64,000 bases of DNA from Flavobacterium sp. FEMGT703F. Its GTDB lineage: Bacteria > Bacteroidota > Bacteroidia > Flavobacteriales > Flavobacteriaceae. Location: assembly GCA_002786385.1 (NCBI GenBank), contig PGCN01000008.1, forward strand, positions 221,658 to 285,657. Direction: 5' to 3'. The stretch's first letter is position 1; each line of letters starts with the position of its first letter. Both the position numbers and the translations under genes were made by a program. The notes under the pieces are model-generated. The model made no database searches. It saw nothing but the letters and a program-made list of their open reading frames with translations, and was not told the DNA's origin. Shown piece by piece: positions 37,335 through 46,095 of this stretch.

Positions 37335-39755
37335 ATGAGAATCTCATACAATTGGTTAAAACAATTCATTAAAATAGATTTAAAATCAGAAGAAACTGCT
37401 GCTATATTAACCGATTTAGGGTTGGAAGTAGAAGTAGTTGAAAAATACCAATCGGTTCGCGGCGGATTGGAAGGTGTAGTTGTTGGTCATGTGTTGACGT
37501 GTGAAAAACATCCTGACGCCGACAGGTTAAAAATCACTACTGTTGATTTAGGCGATGGTACTCCGGTGCAAATTGTGTGTGGTGCCGCTAATGTGGCGGC
37601 CGGGCAAAAAGTACCTGTGGCTACTATCGGAACCAAATTATTTGACAAAGACGGTAACGAGTTTGAGATTAAAAAAGGAAAAATCCGCGGACAAGAAAGC
37701 CACGGTATGATTTGCGCCGAAGATGAATTGGGCTTAGGTACCAGTCATGACGGCATTATGATATTAGACGAAAAGCTAAAACCGGGAACGCCTTGTGCTA
37801 AGGTATTCAATATCGAAAATGATGAAGTGTTCGAAATCGGTTTAACCCCTAACCGTGCCGATGCGATGTCGCACATGGGTGTGGCTCGTGATTTGCGCGC
37901 CAGCTTATTGCAAAAAAACAACAATGTCGAATTAATCACGCCATCGGTGAGTACATTCCGCATCGACAAAAGAACCTTGAAAATTGACGTTGACGTCAAA
38001 GACAGTAAGTTAGCGCCAAGATATTGCGGTGTTACCATTTCAGGTGTAACCGTAAAAGAATCGCCGGATTGGTTGAAAAATCGTTTGAAAGCGATTGGAT
38101 TAACCCCGAAAAACAATATTGTTGACGTAACCAATTATATTTTACACGATTTGGGCCAACCGTTACACGCCTTTGATGCAGCTAAAATTAATGGCAAAAT
38201 TATTGTGAAAACGGTTGCAGCAGGAACCAAATTCACCACTTTAGACGAGGTGGAAAGAACCTTACACGAAGAAGATTTAATGATTTGCGACGAAAAAGGA
38301 CCGCTTTGTTTGGCTGGTGTTTTCGGCGGAAAATCTTCAGGAGTTACCGAAACAACTAATGCTATTTTCTTAGAAAGCGCTTACTTCAATCCGGTTTCCA
38401 TCCGAAAATCGGCCAAAAGACATGGTTTGAATACCGATGCTTCTTTCCGTTTTGAAAGAGGAATAGATCCTAATATTACTGAGTTTGCCTTAAAACGTGC
38501 GGCACTTTTAATCAAAGAAGTTGCCGGCGGTGAAATAACATCAGACATTATCGATGTATATCCTAAAAAAATTGAAGATTTCCCGGTATTCCTTCATTTT
38601 GAAAAAGCGAATAAATTAATCGGACAAGAATTGCCGAAAGAAACCATCAAGAAAATTTTAGCTTCATTAGATATTAAAGTGACTACGGTTTCTGATGCCG
38701 GTTTGGGTTTAATCATTCCGTCTTACCGTGTTGATGTACAACGTGAAATCGATGTGATTGAAGAAATTTTACGCGTTTACGGTTACAACAACATCAATTT
38801 TACCAAAAAATTAAATGCTACAGTAGCCAATTCTGCCCGTACGGAAGATTATAAAGTACAAAACATAGTGGCCACCCAATTGAACGGCTTAGGCTTTCAT
38901 GAAATGATGGCCAATTCTTTGACTACACCGGATTACGTTGGTTTATCGGATATGTTGAAAGAAGAATACAATGTAATGATGTTGAATCCGTTGAGCAACG
39001 ACTTATCGGCCATGCGTCAGTCATTACTATTCTCAGGATTGGAAGCCGTTTCCTATAATATCAACCGCAGAAACGGTGATTTGAAATTATTCGAATTCGG
39101 AAAAACGTACCACAAATTGCCATCGGGTTATGATGAACCGAAACACCTGACTTTATTTGTTTCCGGTAATCGCAATGCTGAAAGTTGGACCAATCCGCAA
39201 AAACCTTCCGATTTCTTTTTATTCAAAGGTTATGTAAGTTCGGTTTTAGAGCGATTGGGCATCAACAAAATCCAAAACAAACCGGCTGCTTCGGATGTGT
39301 TTGCTGAAGGCATTGCCATCGCTTCCGGGAATGATACTTTGGTAGAATTCGGAACTGTGAAGAAATCGATTTTAAAACATTTCGACACCAAGCAGGAAGT
39401 GTTTTATGCTGATTTCAATTGGAATCTGATTTTAAAACTTATTGGTAGCAAAATCAAATTCACTGACATCCCAAAATATCCGGAAGTTCGCAGAGATTTA
39501 GCCCTTTTGGTAGATGAAACAGTGGCTTTTGATGCGATTTACAACATTGCCCGTCAAACCGAAAAATCGCTGTTAAAAGCCGTGAATTTGTTTGATGTGT
39601 ACCAAGGCAAAAACCTACCGGAAGGCAAAAAGTCGTATGCCGTAAGTTTTACACTGCAAGACAGTACGAAGACTTTAACTGACGAGCAAATTGATAAAAT
39701 CATGAGCAAGTTGTTGAAGAATATGGAAAACGAATTAGGTGCCAGTTTGAGATAA
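37335..39755 (+). CDS. pheT: phenylalanine--tRNA ligase beta subunit
   Basis: 806 residues. It starts MRISYNWLKQFIKIDL, with the EMAP/OB tRNA-binding domain (about 40-150, including HPDADRLKITTVD and QIVCGAANV), the B3/B4 editing region, the B5 domain, the core around FRFERGIDPN and ESAYFNPVSIRKSAKRHGLN, and a C-terminal FDX-ACB anticodon-binding domain (about 710-806). With PheS, encoded elsewhere, it forms the alpha2-beta2 enzyme that charges tRNA-Phe. The cognate pheS is not next to it. Full length. Confidence 0.97.
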   Translation: MRISYNWLKQFIKIDLKSEETAAILTDLGLEVEVVEKYQSVRGGLEGVVVGHVLTCEKHPDADRLKITTVDLGDGTPVQIVCGAANVAAGQKVPVATIGTKLFDKDGNEFEIKKGKIRGQESHGMICAEDELGLGTSHDGIMILDEKLKPGTPCAKVFNIENDEVFEIGLTPNRADAMSHMGVARDLRASLLQKNNNVELITPSVSTFRIDKRTLKIDVDVKDSKLAPRYCGVTISGVTVKESPDWLKNRLKAIGLTPKNNIVDVTNYILHDLGQPLHAFDAAKINGKIIVKTVAAGTKFTTLDEVERTLHEEDLMICDEKGPLCLAGVFGGKSSGVTETTNAIFLESAYFNPVSIRKSAKRHGLNTDASFRFERGIDPNITEFALKRAALLIKEVAGGEITSDIIDVYPKKIEDFPVFLHFEKANKLIGQELPKETIKKILASLDIKVTTVSDAGLGLIIPSYRVDVQREIDVIEEILRVYGYNNINFTKKLNATVANSARTEDYKVQNIVATQLNGLGFHEMMANSLTTPDYVGLSDMLKEEYNVMMLNPLSNDLSAMRQSLLFSGLEAVSYNINRRNGDLKLFEFGKTYHKLPSGYDEPKHLTLFVSGNRNAESWTNPQKPSDFFLFKGYVSSVLERLGINKIQNKPAASDVFAEGIAIASGNDTLVEFGTVKKSILKHFDTKQEVFYADFNWNLILKLIGSKIKFTDIPKYPEVRRDLALLVDETVAFDAIYNIARQTEKSLLKAVNLFDVYQGKNLPEGKKSYAVSFTLQDSTKTLTDEQIDKIMSKLLKNMENELGASLR

Positions 39756-39773
39756 CTGTTTCCTTGATATTAA

Positions 39774-39810
39774 ATAAAAAACGCCCGAATTAATTTGGGC
39801 GTTTTTTATT
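39774..39810 (+). terminator. pheT intrinsic terminator
   Basis: AAAAAACGCCCGAATT and its complement TTTGGGCGTTTTTTAT form a long stem with one mismatch, followed by T-rich sequence. Confidence 0.85.
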
Positions 39811-39963
39811 GCAATTTGCATACAATTTTTACAGCAGAATTTTTCAAAACTTTAACAACTGTAGAAAAGTAATTTGGAAGCCGGCTTGTAAGGTTTGAAA
39901 AAAATATTTTGTAAATTTCGTTTGTGTAATTTTCAAGTTATCAACTGTTTAAAAATTTACATT

Positions 39964-40680
39964 ATGTTGCTCCACAAGGTAAACCTTCAAGAAGAATTAC
40001 TTTCCGAAAGAAAAAAACGCCAATCAGAAGCTGCCATTTTAGCGCAAGTACAATCCATTTTAGCCGAAAACGAGTGGGAACGGGAAATGGTAACTGACAA
40101 GTTGCAGCGCAAAAGTTCAACAATTTCTAATGCTTTGCAATTTGATTTGCTGGAAACCGATAAAATTTTCCACATCGACCAAATCCGCAAAATTTGCGTG
40201 GATTATCGCTTGCGATTCTTAGACAGCAGTATTTTTAAAAATGAGATACCAGAAGAAGCTATCACCAAAATCAGAAGTCTCGAAAAACAGCACCAGACTT
40301 CATTAGACGGCTTTAAAATCATAGCACCGAGTAAGGCTTTCCATTTGCTCAACTACGATGATCCATTGCTTTTTGTGCCCATCGGAAACGATTACTATTA
40401 CTTGATTCACCAATGGGGAACCGAAATCAATCCGTGGCGCAAACTGATGGTTTTGCCTTTTAAAAATTTAGGCTATTTTACCGTAACGGCTATACTTTTC
40501 AGTGCTTTGCTTACGATGTTAGTTCCTGAGAACAATTTAAGCAAATCGGTTCCTATGGCCTCGCTGATTGTATTTCTTTTTGCTTTTAAATCGATTTTCG
40601 CAGTATTTGCTTATTACTTTTTTATGATGGGCAAAAACTTCAACGAGGAAATCTGGAAGCGGAAATATTACAATAACTAA
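39964..40680 (+). CDS. hypothetical protein, two C-terminal membrane segments
   Basis: 238 residues from the ATG at 39964 (MLLHKVNLQEELLSERKKRQ). A longer frame from 39895 would add a lysine-rich, unlikely N-terminus. Not recognised. Visible: a charged helical N-terminal region (1-60), a soluble middle with FKIIAPSKAFHLLNYDDPLLFVPIGNDYYYLIHQWG (about 118-155), then two hydrophobic helices (about 170-195 and 200-225) with a short basic tail. The soluble part should face the cytoplasm if the two helices form a hairpin. It stands alone between pheT and rpsA, each side ending in a terminator. Confidence 0.8.
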   Translation: MLLHKVNLQEELLSERKKRQSEAAILAQVQSILAENEWEREMVTDKLQRKSSTISNALQFDLLETDKIFHIDQIRKICVDYRLRFLDSSIFKNEIPEEAITKIRSLEKQHQTSLDGFKIIAPSKAFHLLNYDDPLLFVPIGNDYYYLIHQWGTEINPWRKLMVLPFKNLGYFTVTAILFSALLTMLVPENNLSKSVPMASLIVFLFAFKSIFAVFAYYFFMMGKNFNEEIWKRKYYNN

Positions 40681-40682
40681 AA

Positions 40683-40714
40683 TAAAAAAAGCCCCGAGTA
40701 ATCGGGGCTTTTCT
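40683..40714. terminator. bidirectional terminator between the hypothetical gene and rpsA
   Basis: AAAAAAGCCCCGA and TCGGGGCTTTT form a 10-bp GC-rich stem with a 5-nt loop, with A and T runs on the two sides. It serves converging transcription of the hypothetical gene and rpsA. Confidence 0.85.
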
Positions 40715-40734
40715 ATGTAATCAAAAGGGAAAAA

Positions 40735-42507
40735 TTATTTTTTCTCTTTCTTTTCCATTTCAGCTTTTAAGCCGGCTAAGATATCATTGTTATCTCCTAA
40801 AGTTTGAGCAGGAGCATTGTTAGTAGAAGCTACAGTTTCATTTGAAGCTTTTACATTTTTCTCCTCTTCTTCTCTGAAGATAGCGGTATGAGAAGCTACT
40901 ACTCTTTTGAATTCTTTGTTGAACTCAATTACTTTGAATTGTGCTTCTTCACCTTTTTTCAATTTTTTACCGTCTTCTTTTTCTAAGTGACGTGTTGGAA
41001 TAAACGCAACTACATCATCTCCGAAATCTACAGTAGCACCTTTGTCAACAATCTCAGCGATAGTTCCGGTGTGGATAGTTCCAACAGCGAAAGCATCTTC
41101 ATGTTTGTCCCAAGGGTTTTCAGTAGTTTGTTTGTGACCTAAAGACAACTTACGGCCTTCAACATCCAACTCTAATACTACTACGTCTAATTTGTCACCT
41201 ACGTTAACAAATTCAGATGGGTGTTTGATTTTCTTAGTCCAAGACAAGTCAGAGATGTACACTAAACCGTCGATTCCTTCTTCTAACTCAACAAAAATAC
41301 CGAAGTTAGTAAAGTTTCTAACGATACCTGTGTGTTTAGAACCTACAGGGTATTTAGAGGTAATGTCTGTCCATGGATCTTGTGACAATTGTTTGATACC
41401 CAATGACATTTTACGATCGTCTCTGTCTAAAGTTAAGATCACTGCTTCAACAGTATCACCTACTTTTACGAAATCTTGAGCACTTCTCAAGTGAGTTGAC
41501 CAAGACATTTCAGAAACGTGGATCAAACCTTCAACACCTTCAGCTACTTCAATGAAAGCACCGTAGTCAGCAATAACTACTACTTTACCTTTCACTTTGT
41601 CACCAACTTGTAAGTTAGCATCTAAAGCATCCCAAGGGTGAGCGTTTAATTGTTTTAAACCTAATTGGATTCTTGTTTTCTCATCATCAAAGTCTAAGAT
41701 AACAACGTTCAATTTTTGGTCTAATTCCAATACTTCGCTTGGGTGGTTGATTCTTGACCAAGACAAGTCAGTAATGTGGATTAATCCGTCAACACCTCCT
41801 AAATCGATGAACACACCGTAAGAAGTGATGTTTTTAACCACACCTTCTAATACTTGACCTTTTTCTAATTGACCGATGATTTCTTTTTTCTGAACTTCGA
41901 TATCAGCTTCAATCAATGCTTTGTGTGATACTACAACGTTTTTGAATTCGTGGTTGATTTTTACCACTTTGAATTCCATCATTTTGTTCACATATACATC
42001 GTAATCACGGATTGGTTTCACATCAATTTGTGAACCCGGTAAGAACGCCTCGATTCCGAAAACGTCCACAATCATACCACCTTTAGTTCTGCATTTAACA
42101 AAACCTTGAACGATTTCTCCGGTTTCATTAGCCGCGATAACACGATCCCATGATTTGATAGTTCTTGCTTTTCTGTGTGACAATACCAATTGACCTGTTT
42201 TGTCCTCACGAACGTCAATCAATACCTCAACTTTGTCTCCAACTTTTAAGTTTGGATTGTAACGGAACTCATTCAAAGAAATAACTCCTTCAGATTTCGC
42301 GTTAATGTCAACAATAGCGTCTCTTTCAGTAATTCTTACTACTACACCTTCTACTACTTCTTCTTGGTCAGTTGAGATAAAAGTTTTAGTTACTAAATCT
42401 TCAAACTCTTTCAAGTTTTTCTCATCTACCGCGTCAATACCTTCGGCATAGTTGTGCCAGTTAAATTCATTTAAAAACGCTTCTTGTTCTTTGTTTAATA
42501 CAGCCAT
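40735..42507 (-). CDS. rpsA: 30S ribosomal protein S1
   Basis: 590 residues from the ATG with first base 42507 (MAVLNKEQEAFLNEFNWHNY). The frame is open for 108 more codons upstream, but the promoter at 42625-42654 lies within that stretch. Six S1/OB repeats can be counted, beginning near EVVEGVVVRIT, GEIVQGFVKCR, GQVLEGVVKNIT, GDKVKGKVVVIA, GSKHTGIVRNFT and GTIHTGTIAEIV. A low-complexity C-terminal tail ends in EMEKKEKK. It binds mRNA on the small subunit; in Bacteroidota, which lack Shine-Dalgarno usage, its role in initiation is of special interest. The leader is about 115 nt. Confidence 0.96.
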   Translation of the reverse strand: MAVLNKEQEAFLNEFNWHNYAEGIDAVDEKNLKEFEDLVTKTFISTDQEEVVEGVVVRITERDAIVDINAKSEGVISLNEFRYNPNLKVGDKVEVLIDVREDKTGQLVLSHRKARTIKSWDRVIAANETGEIVQGFVKCRTKGGMIVDVFGIEAFLPGSQIDVKPIRDYDVYVNKMMEFKVVKINHEFKNVVVSHKALIEADIEVQKKEIIGQLEKGQVLEGVVKNITSYGVFIDLGGVDGLIHITDLSWSRINHPSEVLELDQKLNVVILDFDDEKTRIQLGLKQLNAHPWDALDANLQVGDKVKGKVVVIADYGAFIEVAEGVEGLIHVSEMSWSTHLRSAQDFVKVGDTVEAVILTLDRDDRKMSLGIKQLSQDPWTDITSKYPVGSKHTGIVRNFTNFGIFVELEEGIDGLVYISDLSWTKKIKHPSEFVNVGDKLDVVVLELDVEGRKLSLGHKQTTENPWDKHEDAFAVGTIHTGTIAEIVDKGATVDFGDDVVAFIPTRHLEKEDGKKLKKGEEAQFKVIEFNKEFKRVVASHTAIFREEEEKNVKASNETVASTNNAPAQTLGDNNDILAGLKAEMEKKEKK

Positions 42508-42624
42508 GCTGATAAAAAATTTGTATGCTATGTTGCCAGAGTTTCTTGATGCGAAAACAAACACAGCAGTGTTAGATTTTAATTGGTAAACCCTAATGGA
42601 AACTCTACTCCGCCAAAAGGTGTG

Positions 42625-42654
42625 CAAAATTAAACATAATTTCTTAATTACAAA
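42625..42654 (-). promoter_or_regulatory. rpsA promoter
   Basis: TTTG (42651-42654), 18 nt, TAATTTTG (42625-42632) on the minus strand, both perfect matches. It gives an rpsA leader of about 115 nt and lies downstream of the structured element, which is therefore not in this transcript. Confidence 0.6.
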
Positions 42655-42740
42655 ACAATTACACCGGAAAAAACTATTGTTAGTTGGTTGTTTTTCAGAA
42701 GCGAATGGTTCGGGCATTTTCACCCCGAAGCTTCGGGGCA

Positions 42741-42787
42741 TTTTCCCGCTATCCACAACGCAAGGCGGTTTGCTCCTATCGGGGCTA
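42741..42787 (-). ncRNA. structured intergenic element, copy 2 (Flavo-1-like, putative)
   Basis: Minus strand: AGCCCCGATAGGAGC at the 5' side and GTTGTGGATAGCGGGAAAA at the 3' side. CCCG (42780-42783) pairs with CGGG (42745-42748), where copy 1 has CCTG and CAGG. The interior is shorter than in copy 1 and holds a small hairpin around CGCCTTGCG. A palindrome CCCCGAAGCTTCGGGG follows at once, which would form a strong hairpin. Located upstream of the rpsA promoter on the rpsA strand, as copy 1 is for panB. Identity with Flavo-1 is a memory-based suspicion. Confidence 0.5.
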
Positions 42788-42816
42788 GACGGGATTCGCA
42801 TCGCATTCTTGGCTAC

Positions 42817-42856
42817 AAAAAAACCTGACAAGTTTACAACTTATCAGGTTTTATTT
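42817..42856 (-). terminator. terminator of the nucleoside-permease-like gene
   Basis: AAAACCTGACAAGTT and AACTTATCAGGTTTT pair with one mismatch around a short loop, 21 nt after the MFS stop; on the minus strand the stem is followed by a T run. Confidence 0.8.
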
Positions 42857-42876
42857 TTATAGTAAGCACTTTTAAA

Positions 42877-44133
42877 TTAATGGCTCACATTGGCTACCGC
42901 ATTCGGATCGTGTTTGTGTTTAAACATCACGGCAAACAATACTGCAATCACTAAAGAATAAGCCGCAAAAGCCAACCAGATGCTGTGCCAATCTCTGGCA
43001 CCGTCGTGCGTAAAGAATTTATCTATCGCCCAGCCGGAAGTAAAGCTTCCCAAAACTGCTCCAAAACCGTTGGTCATCATCATAAACAAACCTTGAGCCG
43101 AAGAACGAATTTTGGCATTGGTAGACGTTTCCACGAACAATGAACCTGAAATATTGAAGAAATCGAATGCCATTCCGTAAACGATACAAGACAAAATAAT
43201 CATCCACAAACCATCGGTTGGATTTCCGTAAGCAAACAACCCAAAACGCAATACCCAAGCCAACATCGAAATCAACATTACTTGTTTGATACCAAATCGT
43301 TTCAAGAAAAACGGAATCGCCAAAATGAATAAGGTCTCCGAAACTTGAGAAATCGACATAATAATGGTAGAATACTTCACCACGAAAGAATCGGCATATT
43401 CCGGAACGTTTTTAAATTCATCCAAGAAGACATCGCCATACGCATTGGTCAATTGCAAAGCACCACCCAAAAACATAGAGAAGATAAAGAACAATGCCAT
43501 CTTGTAGGTACCAAACAACTTAAAGGCTTCCAACCCCAAAGATTCCATAAACGAAGCCTTTTCGCCTTTGGTGTGTTGCGGTTTACATTGCGGCAAAGTA
43601 AAAGCATACAATCCTAACAAAACAGCCGCAATTCCGGCTATGTAGAACTGAAAGGCAGTAGCCTTGTTTCCGGTCAAATTGGTCAACCACATGGCGGCAA
43701 TAAACCCAATAGTTCCCCAAACGCGAATAGGCGGAAAATCTTTCACCACATCGCTGTCGGCACTGTTTTTCAAAGCTGTATAAGAAATGGAATTAGAAAG
43801 TGCAATGGTTGGCATATAGCAACACATCGCTACCAACATCACATATATAAAGTTTTCCGGTGTGGTAACTTGCGGAAGGTAAAACAAAACCAAAGCATAA
43901 GCTATATGTAAAATCCCGTAAAGTCGTTCGGCATTCACCCAACGGTCGGCTATGATTCCGGTTAAAGTCGGCATAAACAAAGAGGCAATTCCCATCGTTC
44001 CGAATACCAATCCGAATTGGGTTCCGTCCCATTGTTTCGTGCCAAACCAAAAGTTGGCAATGGTAATAAGCCAAGCACCCCAGACAAAGAACTGAAAGAA
44101 GTTCATGGCAATTAATCTGTTTTTTATACTCAT
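42877..44133 (-). CDS. MFS nucleoside permease-like transporter (NupG/XapB family)
   Basis: 418 residues, about 12 membrane helices. The opening IKNRLIAMNFFQFFVWGAWLITIANFWF and the central FPPIRVWGTIGFIAAMW motif are typical of the nucleoside:H+ symporter (NHS) branch of the major facilitator superfamily. It sits in the inner membrane and likely imports nucleosides or a related solute. It lies downstream of cmk on the same strand with a 70-nt gap; both concern nucleotides, but co-transcription is only possible, not shown. Confidence 0.85.
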   Translation of the reverse strand: MSIKNRLIAMNFFQFFVWGAWLITIANFWFGTKQWDGTQFGLVFGTMGIASLFMPTLTGIIADRWVNAERLYGILHIAYALVLFYLPQVTTPENFIYVMLVAMCCYMPTIALSNSISYTALKNSADSDVVKDFPPIRVWGTIGFIAAMWLTNLTGNKATAFQFYIAGIAAVLLGLYAFTLPQCKPQHTKGEKASFMESLGLEAFKLFGTYKMALFFIFSMFLGGALQLTNAYGDVFLDEFKNVPEYADSFVVKYSTIIMSISQVSETLFILAIPFFLKRFGIKQVMLISMLAWVLRFGLFAYGNPTDGLWMIILSCIVYGMAFDFFNISGSLFVETSTNAKIRSSAQGLFMMMTNGFGAVLGSFTSGWAIDKFFTHDGARDWHSIWLAFAAYSLVIAVLFAVMFKHKHDPNAVANVSH

Positions 44134-44203
44134 AAATAATAGTTTTTGGTTTTAGTAAATAACAACCCGTAAATCTACTATTTATATTGAGAAAAAAAAA
44201 TAT

Positions 44204-44899
44204 TTACAACGATTTCGAGACTTGGTCCACCAAGGCTAAGACAGCATCAAATTGTTCCTCTCGGGTAAGTGCGGAATTGTCAATCTCGATAGCGCCATCG
44301 GCCATAACCAAAGGAGAATCTTCGCGGTGGGTATCAATGTGGTCGCGTTCTTCAACGTTTTTCAGCACAGCTTCAAAAGAAACCTCTTGGCCTTTGGCTT
44401 GCAATTCATCATAACGTCTTCGAGCACGGGTTTCCGGACTGGCCGTCATAAACACCTTAAGTTCGGCATCGGGGAACACCACTGTTCCTATGTCGCGGCC
44501 GTCCATTACTATGCCTTTGTCTTTACCCATTTCTTGTTGTTGCTCAACCAATTTAGCTCTGACTTCCGAAACCTCAGCAATCTTGCTCACATAACCGGAA
44601 ACTTCTATGGTACGAATTGCCGCTTCGACATTCTCACCATTCAAATACATTTCGGCAAAACCCAAATCAGGATTGAACTCGAAATGCAATTTGATAAACG
44701 GCAAACTGTTGATTAAGGTTTGTTTGTCAAAAAAATCGGGACCAATGCAACCGTTCTGCATGGCAAAATAAGTCACCGCACGGTACATCGCGCCGGAATC
44801 TACATAAACATATCCTAAATGTTTGGCCAATTGCTTGGCTAAAGTGCTTTTGCCGGTGGAAGAAAATCCGTCGATGGCTATGGTAATTTTTTTGCTCAC
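44204..44899 (-). CDS. cmk: (d)CMP kinase
   Basis: 231 residues. P-loop GFSSTGKST (11-19), then VDSGAMYRAVTYFA, the insert characteristic of long CMP kinases, and GRDIGTVVFPDAELKVFMTASPETRARRRYDE carrying the base-recognition arginines. It phosphorylates CMP and dCMP with ATP in the cytoplasm. It lies 36 nt downstream of porQ on the same strand, a porQ-cmk pairing I expect in flavobacteria, and is probably co-transcribed with it. Confidence 0.95.
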   Translation of the reverse strand: MSKKITIAIDGFSSTGKSTLAKQLAKHLGYVYVDSGAMYRAVTYFAMQNGCIGPDFFDKQTLINSLPFIKLHFEFNPDLGFAEMYLNGENVEAAIRTIEVSGYVSKIAEVSEVRAKLVEQQQEMGKDKGIVMDGRDIGTVVFPDAELKVFMTASPETRARRRYDELQAKGQEVSFEAVLKNVEERDHIDTHREDSPLVMADGAIEIDNSALTREEQFDAVLALVDQVSKSL

Positions 44900-44935
44900 A
44901 ATATTATTTTTTTTGCTGTTCGCGAACCTCAGTTT

Positions 44936-45967
44936 TTAATATCGGTTCCCCGAAAAATCTATCGTCAATCCAAACAAACTAGTATTGGCCGCTAAAGTAT
45001 ATCTCGAATACGAATAATTAAATTTCAAATTATTGATTTTCAAGCCAAAACCCACCGATAATCCAGAGAAATTTCGCTGCTCTAAAATACGCAATTCTTC
45101 AGCTCTACGGAAATTATAGCCCAGGCGAATGTTAAAGCCTTTGTCGGGAAACAATTCGGCACCTACAATAACGTGGCGTAACGCATTGTTAAAAAACGAC
45201 ACTTTTTCGGGCGTTGAACCGCCGTCCAAATTCCCTTCTGCCCTATTCGGATTGGCAAAAGCCAACTGCCATTGCTGCATATTTTCCAGGGTTAAATGCC
45301 AACGAATCGGCACATTTTCCATGAGTTGTGACACTCCGATTAAGACTTCCAAAGGCAATTTTTCACGTGTCTCGGCGTAAGGCGTAATTTGAGTTCCGAT
45401 GTTTCGAATGGCAATGGCCCAATTGACATCGTTTCGGGTGTCGATAAACAAAGCACCGATATCTATGGCGGCTCCAAACGAATTGTAACTTTCCAAAGAC
45501 GAAGAAATCAGCTTGGCATTGGCACCAAGATACAAATCAGTAAACGGCACATTGTAAGCATAACCAAAACTAAGCGCGATTTCGCTACCGGTAAAACTGG
45601 CTGTTTGCTGGCCATTTTCGTCGTATCCGTCAAACTTGCCATAATTCACATAATTGACACCACCGAAAAAAGTTTGCACATGACGATCGTAAGTATAGGC
45701 ATAAGAAGCCGTTCCGTAAGTCACTTCGCCAAAATAACTACCATAATTGAGCGACAATTTGTTGTCCATTTCGGCATTAATACAAGCCGGATTGAAATGT
45801 CCTTGGTTGACATCTTGGTCGTAAAAAGTAATCACTTTTCCGCCAAGAGCTGCTTGCCTGGGCGAAGTAACCAGGTTTAGAAATTGGTATACCGATTGAC
45901 CGCCAACTTGTCCGAAACCGACCAAACCGACGAGGCAAAAGGCAATACAAATTGTGTTTCTAAACAT
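44936..45967 (-). CDS. porQ: type IX secretion system protein PorQ
   Basis: 343 residues. Signal peptide ending at about residue 20, then GGQSVYQFLNLVTSPRQAALGGKVITFYDQDVNQGHFNPACIN, an N-terminal block typical of PorQ, and a run of amphipathic strands ending in LFGLTIDFSGNRY. It is an outer-membrane barrel of the type IX secretion system; in the known system PorQ works with PorZ and the attachment complex that handles T9SS cargo at the surface. No other por or gld gene is in the window, so the rest of the machine is elsewhere. First gene of a probable porQ-cmk unit. Confidence 0.9.
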   Translation of the reverse strand: MFRNTICIAFCLVGLVGFGQVGGQSVYQFLNLVTSPRQAALGGKVITFYDQDVNQGHFNPACINAEMDNKLSLNYGSYFGEVTYGTASYAYTYDRHVQTFFGGVNYVNYGKFDGYDENGQQTASFTGSEIALSFGYAYNVPFTDLYLGANAKLISSSLESYNSFGAAIDIGALFIDTRNDVNWAIAIRNIGTQITPYAETREKLPLEVLIGVSQLMENVPIRWHLTLENMQQWQLAFANPNRAEGNLDGGSTPEKVSFFNNALRHVIVGAELFPDKGFNIRLGYNFRRAEELRILEQRNFSGLSVGFGLKINNLKFNYSYSRYTLAANTSLFGLTIDFSGNRY

Positions 45968-46040
45968 TCAAATTAACTTAAGGCAATTACTATAACGGAG
46001 ATGCGAAGATATTATTTTATCTCGGAGGAAAAAAGTTAAT

Positions 46041-46076
46041 AAAAAAGGCATGAGCTTTGGTATCACTCATGCCTTA
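46041..46076 (-). terminator. lon terminator
   Basis: AAGGCATGAG and CTCATGCCTT form a perfect 10-bp stem with an 11-nt loop, 20 nt beyond the lon stop. On the minus strand it is followed by a T run. Confidence 0.85.
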
Positions 46077-46095
46077 TAATTATTTATAAAATGAC

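Larger units (their letters stand above)
42508..42876. other. 369-bp intergenic region upstream of rpsA
   Basis: Contains the rpsA promoter (42625-42654), a perfect 16-bp palindrome CCCCGAAGCTTCGGGG (42723-42738), the second structured element (42741-42787) and the MFS terminator (42817-42856). No credible ORF. Confidence 0.7.

Noticed and set aside
40735..42831. A 698-residue S1 protein with an extra N-terminal domain
   Set aside because: The extra 108 codons precede the standard S1 start and include the promoter at 42625-42654; the composition there is not protein-like.
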